Part shown: piece by piece, positions 9,373 to 17,512 of the stretch | Numbering within the stretch: the first letter of the stretch is position 1 | Layout of the letters: each line of letters begins with the position of its first letter | NCBI GenBank assembly: GCA_040752595.1 | Contig: JBFMGX010000011.1 | Coordinates: 1 to 63,773 of the forward strand | Source of the DNA: Candidatus Zixiibacteriota bacterium | GTDB taxonomy: Bacteria > Zixibacteria > MSB-5A5 > WJJR01 | Direction: 5' to 3' | Length of the DNA stretch: 63,773 nucleotides | Program-made: the position numbers and the translations under genes | Notes under the pieces: model-generated | Told to the model about the DNA's origin: nothing | Seen by the model: only the letters and a program-made list of their open reading frames with translations | Database searches by the model: none

Positions 9373-9528
9373 CCCGGACCTTGGTCCGGGTTTGTCTAAG
9401 GTGCCGCGGTCGCAATGTGGGTGCCTTGCACCCACCACAGGGGGCTGAAAGCCCCCTGTCCGCGAGACCGTTGGCCTTGAGGACAGCGGGTCTTCAACCC
9501 GCTGGCAGTGCGTGCGAAGCACGAACCC
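9373..9528. repeat. cluster of four unlike palindromes
   Basis: In order: cccggaccttggtccggg; gtgggtgccttgcacccac; cagggggctgaaagccccctg (family B); and a block gaggacagcgggtcttcaac..gtgcgtgcgaagcac that recurs at 22321-22370. They fill the space between the convergent QueG-like and kinase genes. No T-run marks a classic terminator. Confidence 0.75.
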
Positions 9529-9553
9529 TTCCAGGCTGCGGTATTTTGTGTCG

Positions 9554-12082
9554 CTAAACCCGGAACGCCTTCGCGCCGGCCAGGTCCTCGACGAAGACGG
9601 CCAGGTCGTGCGCCATCTCGTCGGCGGTCTGGTAGCGTTCGCGCGGGTCTTTGGCGAGGGCCTTGCTGATGACGACGTCCAGCAGGCCGGGGATGTTCGG
9701 ATCGATCTTGGAGGGTGGTTCGGGGTTCGTCTGCGTGATGGCGAAGATCAACTGCGAGATGTTGTCGCCGCTGAACGGCCGCTTGTGCGTGAGAAGCTCA
9801 TAGGCGACCACGCCGAGACTGAAGATGTCGCAACGGCGGTCGACCGTCCCGCCCCGCAACTGCTCGGGGGAAATGTAGTACGGTGTCCCGACCGCCACGC
9901 CGGTCTGCGTCATCGACATCGATGACGATTCAAACCGCGCGATGCCGAAGTCGGTGACCTTCACCTTGAAATCGTCCAGAACCATGATGTTCGCCGGCTT
10001 GATGTCGCGGTGCACGATCCCGGCCTTGTGCGCATATTCGAGGGCGTCGCAGACCTGCGTCAGCATCTTGGCGAGGATGCGGAAGTTCAACTGGACCTTC
10101 TTGCGGACGACCTGCTCCAGCGTGTACCCCTCGAGATACTCCATGGCGATGTAGTCGAGATCACCCTCGGTGCCGACGTCGTAGATCGTGACAATGTTGG
10201 GATGCGACAGCTTGCCCGCCGCTTTCGCCTCGCGCACCAGACGTTCGCGCAGTTCCCGGGCCTGATGGGGATTGAATCCCGCTCCGGCGCGGATGGTCTT
10301 CAGGGCGACCATCCGGCCGATCGCCGGATTCTTGCCCTTGTAGACGGTCCCCATCGCCCCTTCACCGAGCATGCCGAGGATCTCATAGCGCCCGAGTCGC
10401 TGTAGATCGGTGACACCAGGCGCCGCTGCTCCGGTCGTGACGGGTGAGTCGGCTTCCTTGTCGAGCCCCATCGGGGAGGGGCTGACATTCATGACGTCTC
10501 GCGGTTGGACCGCCGTGCCATCACCAACGTCGGACGATAGCGGCTCGAATGTCGGCGTCAGCTCAATGGGCCGGTCGATCTTCACTTTCCCGCTCGACGC
10601 CGTCGCCGTTTGCCCGCTGACATCCAGAACCACCGTTTCCGACAGGCCGCTGATCACTCCCGCCGGTGCGCCCTCGCGTACATGGCGCACGGGGACAGCA
10701 TCGGTCGCCGCCGGAGTGCTCACGGGCTTCGGCTTGTCTGCCTCGTCTGTCAGTTTCGCGTGTCTGGCGCGTGGCTTGGTTCGGGCCCGCTGCTTTGGTT
10801 GCAGGATCGTCTCGATCGGCTTGACGAACGGCGCGAAAATCAAGAAGGCCACGACCTCCAAGGTCGGGTAGAGGGTCTTCGTGACCAGTTTGAATGACGT
10901 GTAGAGTATGAAGTTGAGATTCAAGAGGGCAAAGCCCAAGACAAACAGGATCACCAACCGGTAGGTGAGACCCACGCGGGGAAGAACCATGGCGCAAAAT
11001 CCCCCGATCGCCGCCAAAATCAGAAGATCGAGGAACTGCGACATATTCACGGGCGTGATGTAGCGACCGTCCAGCATGTTGGCGGCCACCGTGGCGATCT
11101 TCTCCGCGCGCGGCATGGTCGACGAGGAGCTGGTGCGCAGCGCCGTGCCGTATCCCGAGGCGGTGACGCCCACGACGACGATCTTGCCCGTGATGGCATG
11201 TCCGTCCGCCAGTCCCTCGAGCACCTTCGCGGCTGACATGGAGGGAATCGTCCCTGCCGGTCCGCGATAGTCGATCCGAAACATCCCGGCCTCGTCGGTG
11301 GGGACATGCAGCGCGCCCACGTCGACGCCGCGACCGGGGTCGATCCGCACCTGCGTGCGCGGCGCGTCGGTGGCCAGACGCACCAACTGCAAGGCCATGG
11401 ACGGATAGTAGATTCCTTCGTAGTTCACGACCAGAGGATCGCGACGGATCCTGCTGTCAACGTCCTGCCAGGTATTGATCTGCCCCAACCCCCACGCCGC
11501 CTGGCAGACTTCCGCGTACGGAGCCGAAACGGCACCGGCCGTCGGGTAGGGGAGACTGAGCATACGGCCGGCTTCATCGACAACAATGAGCGCCGACTTG
11601 GCGATGCGGTCGGGGGCGGCAGGACTGAGTCGGTCGCTCTCCGCCAGTGTGAAGCGCATCGGCAGGACGACGTTTCCGGCCCGGGCAATCATCTCGGCGA
11701 GGAACTGGTTTCCGGCCGTGTCCTCGTCGAAACTCTCCGGCAGTTCCAGGTCGAGTCCGATCGCCTTCGGCTTGTACTCGTTGAGCATCCCCACGAGGTA
11801 GCCGACGCGCTCGGAGTTCCATGGCCACTGTCCCAGCTTGGCCACGGCGTCGTCATCGACGTTGACCAGAATCACCTGACTGGGCGGCTCCGGGCGCCGT
11901 CCCAGTGTGACCATCATGTCCTGGATTGCCAATTCCACGGTGGCCAGCCAGCGGTGATTGTCGAGCGACAACACGACGACAAGCAGCGTGATGAGGCCGT
12001 AGAGGAGATACGGCGCGAACCGCCGCAGCAGGACGTTTTCGGCTCCGAGCTTGAAACCGCCAAACCGTGTGCGACGATTCAT
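9554..12082 (-). CDS. CHASE2-domain membrane Ser/Thr protein kinase
   Basis: 842-residue sensor kinase. Order: one membrane helix (about 22-40), an extracytoplasmic CHASE2 sensor (about 45-350, with VNVDDDAVAKLGQWPW and IVVVGVTASG), three membrane helices (about 355-430), a Pro/Ser/Thr-rich linker, and a bacterial Hanks kinase (about 565-835). The kinase has GEGAMG, the ATP lysine in VALK (595), HRDIKPAN (about 692-699), DFG and a full activation segment, so it should be active. The signal is unknown. The FHA gene 24 bases upstream in the same operon is the natural phosphothreonine-reading partner. Confidence 0.93.
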   Translation of the reverse strand: MNRRTRFGGFKLGAENVLLRRFAPYLLYGLITLLVVVLSLDNHRWLATVELAIQDMMVTLGRRPEPPSQVILVNVDDDAVAKLGQWPWNSERVGYLVGMLNEYKPKAIGLDLELPESFDEDTAGNQFLAEMIARAGNVVLPMRFTLAESDRLSPAAPDRIAKSALIVVDEAGRMLSLPYPTAGAVSAPYAEVCQAAWGLGQINTWQDVDSRIRRDPLVVNYEGIYYPSMALQLVRLATDAPRTQVRIDPGRGVDVGALHVPTDEAGMFRIDYRGPAGTIPSMSAAKVLEGLADGHAITGKIVVVGVTASGYGTALRTSSSSTMPRAEKIATVAANMLDGRYITPVNMSQFLDLLILAAIGGFCAMVLPRVGLTYRLVILFVLGFALLNLNFILYTSFKLVTKTLYPTLEVVAFLIFAPFVKPIETILQPKQRARTKPRARHAKLTDEADKPKPVSTPAATDAVPVRHVREGAPAGVISGLSETVVLDVSGQTATASSGKVKIDRPIELTPTFEPLSSDVGDGTAVQPRDVMNVSPSPMGLDKEADSPVTTGAAAPGVTDLQRLGRYEILGMLGEGAMGTVYKGKNPAIGRMVALKTIRAGAGFNPHQARELRERLVREAKAAGKLSHPNIVTIYDVGTEGDLDYIAMEYLEGYTLEQVVRKKVQLNFRILAKMLTQVCDALEYAHKAGIVHRDIKPANIMVLDDFKVKVTDFGIARFESSSMSMTQTGVAVGTPYYISPEQLRGGTVDRRCDIFSLGVVAYELLTHKRPFSGDNISQLIFAITQTNPEPPSKIDPNIPGLLDVVISKALAKDPRERYQTADEMAHDLAVFVEDLAGAKAFRV

Positions 12083-12106
12083 GGAGTGACTCTGCTCCCG
12101 ACGGGC

Positions 12107-12805
12107 CTACGCGGCGCCGCCCGCCACGAAACGGAACACCGACCGTCCGATCTGGATCAAATCAGAGTTCTTCAGTGCGGCCTGGTCAACGGCCACGCCG
12201 TTGACGCGCGTCTTCTGGCGATGCCCGAGATTGTTCAATATGTATTGGCCGTCTTCCGGCGTGATCTTGGCCTGAATGTCGGGAACGAACCATCCGGAGA
12301 CGCGGACGTTGACGAAGTTCGCCTTACCGAAGGTGATCGTGGCCCCGCCCAGACGGATCTCTTCGATGTCTGTGCCCGCCTCCCCGATCAACACGGCTGA
12401 TCCACCGGCCCGGGCGAGGACCTCCCGGTCGCGCCGGTCGGAGGCCAGCCGATCGCGCTGCTTTTTGGTGTTCAGCGTCATGGTGCCGTCGAGGTCCGAC
12501 ATCTTGGTGTCATGGGACGCCTGCGGGTGGAACACCAACGTGTACTTGCCGATCGTGATGACGTCCTCGTCCTTGAGGATTTCCTCTTCCACGCGGCGGT
12601 TGTTGACGAAGGTCCCATTCAGGGATTCGTTGTCGATTAGGACGGCGTCCTGGGGGTTGATTTCGATGGTGGCGTGGCGTCGCGACACGCCGCGGTTGTC
12701 GAGAACGACGTCGTTGTCGGAGTTGCGGCCGATGGAGATGCGCTTCTTTTCGGTGATGACCCGTTCAATGATCTTGTCCTCGTAGCGAACCACGATTTCC
12801 GTCAT
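12107..12805 (-). CDS. two-FHA-domain protein
   Basis: 232-residue cytosolic protein with a complete N-terminal FHA domain (G26-R27, S41-R-R-H44, N63-G64), which would bind phosphothreonine. A second FHA-like fold lies at about 150-225, where GR and SxxH are poorly kept but N202-G203 is present. Between them is a basic, charged linker. The start at 12805 is fixed by GGAGGAGG just upstream; the frame is open 96 bases further but into the divergent promoter region. It is probably co-transcribed with, and phosphorylated or recruited by, the CHASE2 kinase. Confidence 0.9.
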   Translation of the reverse strand: MTEIVVRYEDKIIERVITEKKRISIGRNSDNDVVLDNRGVSRRHATIEINPQDAVLIDNESLNGTFVNNRRVEEEILKDEDVITIGKYTLVFHPQASHDTKMSDLDGTMTLNTKKQRDRLASDRRDREVLARAGGSAVLIGEAGTDIEEIRLGGATITFGKANFVNVRVSGWFVPDIQAKITPEDGQYILNNLGHRQKTRVNGVAVDQAALKNSDLIQIGRSVFRFVAGGAA

Positions 12806-12918
12806 GGCCTCCTCCGTATTAGCCACCGCATGACATGGTTCTGGCGCCATACCGGCGTCGGCGCCGTGATGGCCCGCGCCGAAATTTCCCCACAATCCCA
12901 AGCCGCTTCGGCCCGACG

Positions 12919-12947
12919 TTGCTGTCGGCGCCGCTGACTACTATATT
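12919..12947 (+). promoter_or_regulatory. promoter directly abutting dusB (leaderless)
   Basis: TTGCTG (12919-12924), a 17-base spacer and TATATT (12942-12947). Only six bases separate the -10 box from the dusB ATG, so transcription should begin at or next to the start codon and the message would be leaderless. No Shine-Dalgarno sequence is present. Confidence 0.55.
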
Positions 12948-12953
12948 TTCGTC

Positions 12954-14036
12954 ATGCGGATCGGAAACTTGACGGTCACAGGGCGGGTGGTGCTGGCACC
13001 CATGGCGGGGATTACCGACTCCGTGTTTCGCCGTTTATGCCGTCGCTTCGGTGCCGCGATTGTCTATTCCGAGTTTCTATCGACCGATGGATTGGTCTTC
13101 AAAACCATGAACCAACAGCACAAGCTGGTTGTGGGTGAGGACGAGCATCCCGTTGCCTTCCAGCTATTTGGCGCCCGCACGGAGACATTTGCTCCGTCTG
13201 CTCGCCTGCTGGCTGAGCTCTCACCGGATATCATCGATCTGAACTTCGGGTGCCCGGCGAATAAGGTTGTCGGCCGCAATGGCGGCGCCGCCATATTGAA
13301 GGATCTCGATCTCCTCGGCCGAATCGTCTCCGAGACAGTGCAGGCCGTGCCGCTGCCCGTGACGGTCAAGATGCGGGCCGGCTGGGACAGAGAGACTCTC
13401 GTATTCGAAGAAGCGGCCGAACGCGCGGTCGCGGCCGGGGCGCAGGCGATCACGCTTCATGCCCGGACCCGGGTCGATGGTCCCTGGGGTCCGCACTACC
13501 AGGGGACCGCCGACTGGTCGTACATCACCCGTCTCAAGGCGGCGGTGACCGACGTCCCGGTAATCGGCAATGGTGATGTCACCTCTCCCGAGCGGGCCGA
13601 AGCGATGCTCCGGCAGACCGGTTGTGACGCGGTCATGGTCGGGAGGGCCGCCTTGGGACGCCCTTGGATCTTCGCTGAGATCAACCATTACCTCGCCACG
13701 GGTCGTCTGCTGCCCGAGCCGTCGATTGCCGACAGACTGACGCTGGCATGGATGCACCTGCGAGACAAAGTCGCCGGATCGGCCATCCCCGACGTGATTG
13801 TGCGCAGCCAGCGCAAGACGATGGCGGCGTACCTCCGCGGGTGGCCCGACACACATGAGTTGAAAGCGATCTTCATGAACCTGGAGTCGCTCGCGGATAT
13901 CCGGTCTCTGTTTGTCCGCTACTTGGCGGATCACCCCGATCTGCCTCGTTGCGAAGGCGATGACTGGCTGGACCGGCACGTTGCCTTGGATCGCGACGCC
14001 CTCCGAGGCGCCGCGGCAGCGGTGGTGGCGGCGTGA
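12954..14036 (+). CDS. dusB: tRNA-dihydrouridine synthase (DusB type)
   Basis: FMN-dependent enzyme reducing uridine to dihydrouridine in the tRNA D-loop. 360 aa. It shows VVLAPMAGITDSVFR at the N-terminus, NFGCPANKVV with the catalytic Cys100, the FMN site KMRAGW, ITLHARTR and VIGNGDV..P. The start ATG has no ribosome site and directly follows a -10 box. The stop overlaps the larC start by four bases. Confidence 0.94.
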   Translation: MRIGNLTVTGRVVLAPMAGITDSVFRRLCRRFGAAIVYSEFLSTDGLVFKTMNQQHKLVVGEDEHPVAFQLFGARTETFAPSARLLAELSPDIIDLNFGCPANKVVGRNGGAAILKDLDLLGRIVSETVQAVPLPVTVKMRAGWDRETLVFEEAAERAVAAGAQAITLHARTRVDGPWGPHYQGTADWSYITRLKAAVTDVPVIGNGDVTSPERAEAMLRQTGCDAVMVGRAALGRPWIFAEINHYLATGRLLPEPSIADRLTLAWMHLRDKVAGSAIPDVIVRSQRKTMAAYLRGWPDTHELKAIFMNLESLADIRSLFVRYLADHPDLPRCEGDDWLDRHVALDRDALRGAAAAVVAA

Positions 14037-15226
14037 GACGCGCGCTCTACATCGATGGAGAATCGGGCGCCGCCGGGGACATGCTTTTGGCGGCACTGAT
14101 CGATCTGGGGATCGATGCGACGGCACTGGCCGCCGCGTTGCGGCCGATTGTTCCGTCCCCATTCGCATTGTATGTCGAGCCGGTGACCACATGCGGGATC
14201 GCGGCCAAACGTCTGCGAGTCGAAGTGGCCGCAGAAGCCAAGCATCGGACGTTGGCCGAGGTGGACGACTTCTTGGACAGAGGCGACCTGTCCGAAGGGG
14301 TCCGAACGCGATGCCGTGCGATCTTTCAGCGGCTGGCGACAGCGGAGGCGACGGTCCACGCGTCGACTCCCCAGCGCGTTCACTTCCACGAAGTCGGCGG
14401 CAATGACGCGCTCATCGACATCATCGGCGTCGTCTGGTCGCTGGCGGAACTCCACATCGATGCCGTGTACTGCGCGCCGTTGGTCCTTGGTTCAGGTGTC
14501 GGCCGGTCGGCGCATGGACCGATTGTCTACCCGGCTCCGGCGGTCATGGCGATCCTGCAGGGTCAACCGGTGCAGCTTGTCTCGGGGTTGGGAGAGACAA
14601 CCACCCCGACCGCGGCGGCGATTCTCGCCGAAGTGGCGGAGTTCTCCCGGCAAGTCATGTTGACACCTGAACGCGTCGGCTACGGCGCCGGGACACATAC
14701 CTTCTCGGATCGACCCAATCTCGTGCGCGCGACTCTCGGTCATGTCGACACTCCCGTCGACACGGACCTCCTCTGGTTGGCGACCAGCGACATTGACAAC
14801 ACGCGGCCGGAGGTCTTTGATTGGCTCGCCGACCGGCTGCGTGCGGCCGGGGCGGTAGACGTGATGATCTCCGACGTCGGCATGAAAAAAAACCGGCGCG
14901 GGCACCGTGTGGAAGCGCTCTGTGATGCGCCGTCGCGAGCGGCGATCGCCGATGTCATTCTCACCGAGACAGGGTCGCTGGGGGTGCGCTGGGTTCCGGT
15001 CTGGCGTACGAAACTGCCGCGTGAGATTGTCGCCATCGATACACCCTGGGGGGCGATTCGTGTCAAGGTCGCGCGGACGGCGCACGGTCGGCGCGGGATT
15101 GCGGAATACGATGATTGCCGGGTCGCAGCGGAGCGGGCCGGCGAGCCGCTGGTGAAGATCATCGCGACGGTGGAGCGATTGTTCGACGGATCTTCCGCCC
15201 GTCTTGGGCCTGAACCAAAGGAGTAG
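14033..15226 (+). CDS. larC: nickel-pincer cofactor nickel chelatase LarC
   Basis: 397-residue LarC family protein (old TIGR00299). LarC inserts nickel into the pyridinium-bisthiocarboxylate nucleotide cofactor first found in lactate racemase. It shows MRRALYIDGESGAAGDMLLAALIDLG, HFHEVGGNDALIDIIG, the YPAPAVMAIL block, GLGETTTPTAAAIL and a C-terminal domain from about residue 260. It is a single frame, unlike lactobacilli where a frameshift joins two parts. No larA, larB or larE is adjacent; it is chained to dusB (GTGA overlap) and to etfA (two-base gap). Confidence 0.9.
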   Translation: MRRALYIDGESGAAGDMLLAALIDLGIDATALAAALRPIVPSPFALYVEPVTTCGIAAKRLRVEVAAEAKHRTLAEVDDFLDRGDLSEGVRTRCRAIFQRLATAEATVHASTPQRVHFHEVGGNDALIDIIGVVWSLAELHIDAVYCAPLVLGSGVGRSAHGPIVYPAPAVMAILQGQPVQLVSGLGETTTPTAAAILAEVAEFSRQVMLTPERVGYGAGTHTFSDRPNLVRATLGHVDTPVDTDLLWLATSDIDNTRPEVFDWLADRLRAAGAVDVMISDVGMKKNRRGHRVEALCDAPSRAAIADVILTETGSLGVRWVPVWRTKLPREIVAIDTPWGAIRVKVARTAHGRRGIAEYDDCRVAAERAGEPLVKIIATVERLFDGSSARLGPEPKE

Positions 15227-15228
15227 AC

Positions 15229-16215
15229 ATGGGAGGGTTGTCGATCTGGGTTTTTGCTCAGCAGAAGAATGGTACCGTGGCGCGTAGCGCCTTTGAGTTG
15301 CTGACAGTCGCGCGACGTTTGGCGGATGCCTCATCAGGCACCGTGACAGGTGTTCTATTCGGCCACCAAGTCGGCGATGCCGCGGTCGCTCTGACCGCCC
15401 GCGGGGCCGACCGGGCGCTGGTCGCCGATGACCCCTCGCTGGGGCCGTTCGCGGATGACCTCCAGGCCGATCTTCTCTCGCGCTGGATACGAGCCGACAG
15501 GCCCGATCTCGTCTTGGGCAGCGCCAGTCTGTATGGGCGTGCTCTGTTTCCGCGTGTGGCGGCGATGCTGGACTGCGGTCTTGTGGCGGACGCCGGCGGG
15601 GTCCAGCTCACGGACGGCCGCTTGTCGGTGGTCAAGGCGACCTATGGGGGCAAGGCGTTCACCGAGTACGAGTTCTCAGATCGACGTCCCTGGCTGGTCA
15701 CCATGCGCCCCAAGTCCAATGAAGAAGCTCCGATGGGTGACGCGAAGGGTTCTGTGGAAGCACGGTCTGTGGATGGCCTTGGTCCGGCCCGCGTGGAGGT
15801 GGTCGCTTCGGAGTCCACAGGCGCCGGGAAAGTCAGTCTCACGGAAGCCGACATCATCGTTTCCGGTGGTCGCGGCTTGCGGGCGGCGGAGAACTACGCG
15901 ATGGTGGAAGAGCTGGCCAAGACTCTGGGCGCGGCCGCCGGGGCGTCCCGCGCGATTGTCGACGCCGGCTGGGTACCGTACGACAAGCAGGTCGGACAGA
16001 CCGGCAAGACCGTCAATCCGAAGCTCTATGTCGCCTGCGGCATCTCGGGGGCGATTCAGCATCTCGTGGGCATGCAATCATCCCGCGTCATCGTCGCCAT
16101 CAACAAGGATCCCGATGCCCCGATCTTTAATGTCGCCAGCTACGGAATCGTCGGCGACCTCTTTGCCTATCTCCCGGAGATCACGCGGGTCTTCAAAGAG
16201 AAGTTGGGCGGGTGA
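15229..16215 (+). CDS. etfA: electron transfer flavoprotein alpha subunit
   Basis: FAD-binding subunit of the ETF heterodimer, which passes electrons from acyl-CoA and other dehydrogenases. 328 aa. The N-terminal domain has [11 protein letters not shown]; the C-terminal FAD domain has [32 protein letters not shown] and [14 protein letters not shown], all diagnostic. ATG with AAAGGAG upstream. Unusually, etfB is not next to it; larC is directly upstream and a repeat-bearing gap follows. Confidence 0.94.
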   Translation: MGGLSIWVFAQQKNGTVARSAFELLTVARRLADASSGTVTGVLFGHQVGDAAVALTARGADRALVADDPSLGPFADDLQADLLSRWIRADRPDLVLGSASLYGRALFPRVAAMLDCGLVADAGGVQLTDGRLSVVKATYGGKAFTEYEFSDRRPWLVTMRPKSNEEAPMGDAKGSVEARSVDGLGPARVEVVASESTGAGKVSLTEADIIVSGGRGLRAAENYAMVEELAKTLGAAAGASRAIVDAGWVPYDKQVGQTGKTVNPKLYVACGISGAIQHLVGMQSSRVIVAINKDPDAPIFNVASYGIVGDLFAYLPEITRVFKEKLGG

Positions 16216-16407
16216 ATCCTTCTGAGGATGTGCCCCATGATGAATGGGCCAGATCAAAGAACCGGATCCCGAATCAGCGCCGTGCACGCCACGTGCCCTC
16301 GCGTGGCGTATGTTGTTCGCATGTGCGCCAGCCGAGGGCGGGTGGCACACACAGTGTGTGGCGGCGACGCCACCGTTCTGGCTCTTTCAACACGCCCTGA
16401 TCGGTAG

Positions 16408-16427
16408 GGGCACGGCCTGCCGTGCCC
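16408..16427. repeat. GGGCACGGC palindrome (family E)
   Basis: gggcacggcctgccgtgccc in the 237-base gap between etfA and the phosphatase gene. The same gap holds other imperfect palindromes (cacgccacgtgccctcgcg, cacacacagtgtgtg). Family E recurs at 27358, 27534, 31725, 31926, 63484 and 63648. Confidence 0.7.
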
Positions 16428-16452
16428 ATGTGTCCACGCGCCTGGGACTTCC

Positions 16453-17418
16453 ATGAGGAGCACGCCCCACCGCGTCGCCGTCTGCGACCTCGGCACATTT
16501 TCGGCGCTCTTTCTTGTCGCCGAGAGGCGTCGCGGGCGATTGGTGTCGATCATGGAAGAGCGCCGCAACGTCGATCTGTCGTATGCCCCGTCGTCGCGCG
16601 CCCTCTCCATGGCGGCCATGCGGCGCGCGATCCGCGTGGTGCAACGGTTCCGTCGCCTGATGGAGCGCCACCAGTGCGACAGGGGCGCGATTGTCTGCAC
16701 CGCGGCGATTCGCCGTGCCGCAAATCGTCGCCAAGTCGTCGCCGCCCTGACAGAGGCGACCGATTGCCCTGTGACCGTGCTGTCATCACGGCGGGAAGGG
16801 TTGCTGGCGGCCCAAGGGGCAATGGGCGGGATCCGTGCTGCCGATCGACCAACGCTCGTCGTCGATCTCGGCGGCGGATCCACAGAGATCACCGATCCGC
16901 ACACCGGCACGACGTGTTCACTTCCCTGCGGGGCGGCGTGGCTGACTGGGTATTGGCAGGGTGCCCATCCCCGCCGTTCCAACCAGCGCGCCGATTTCTA
17001 CCGACGCGAGGCCGATGCGGCTGTCGCCAAACTCAACTGTGGTCTGTTTCCGGAGTCATGCCGTCTCGTCGGCGTCGGCGGCACGATCACGACACTGGCC
17101 ACGATCAAAGCGGGGCTACGGGAGTTCGACCCAGCACGCGTCCACGGCATGGCCCTGACTCGCAGCTGGATCGCCCGCATGGCCGTTCAGTTTGCCGGGA
17201 TGAGTACGCACCAGTTGGCGGCATTGGTCCCGTTCGACCGTGCCCGGGCCCGCGTTCTCACCGCTGGAACCTTCCTGTGGGCGTCGGTGTTGAACCGTCT
17301 GGACGCTGCACGCGTGACCGTGTCCGTGCGTGGGCTGCGCTGGGGCATCGCCGAGATTCTCTCCGGCCAATTGAGATCCCAACAACCTCCTGTATATCTC
17401 GTGGCAGAAAGCACTTGA
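16453..17418 (+). CDS. Ppx/GppA family phosphatase
   Basis: 321-residue member of the exopolyphosphatase/guanosine pentaphosphate phosphatase family (ASKHA fold). It has the N-terminal phosphate loop in CDLGTFSALF, IVCTAAIRRAANR, VVDLGGGSTEI (second phosphate loop) and VGVGGTITTLA. It lacks the C-terminal HD-like domains of long Ppx, so it resembles the short GppA-like class. Substrates would be polyphosphate or pppGpp. The first loop reads CDLGTFS where IDxGTNS is usual, a mild deviation. Confidence 0.85.
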   Translation: MRSTPHRVAVCDLGTFSALFLVAERRRGRLVSIMEERRNVDLSYAPSSRALSMAAMRRAIRVVQRFRRLMERHQCDRGAIVCTAAIRRAANRRQVVAALTEATDCPVTVLSSRREGLLAAQGAMGGIRAADRPTLVVDLGGGSTEITDPHTGTTCSLPCGAAWLTGYWQGAHPRRSNQRADFYRREADAAVAKLNCGLFPESCRLVGVGGTITTLATIKAGLREFDPARVHGMALTRSWIARMAVQFAGMSTHQLAALVPFDRARARVLTAGTFLWASVLNRLDAARVTVSVRGLRWGIAEILSGQLRSQQPPVYLVAEST

Positions 17419-17512
17419 CCCTTCGCATTCCAACGCCGAGATTCGCTCCTCTGACGGGGGACCTGCGCTTCTGAGACCACCAGTAACAATCAAGAACGGC
17501 GCTCGCCACCCG

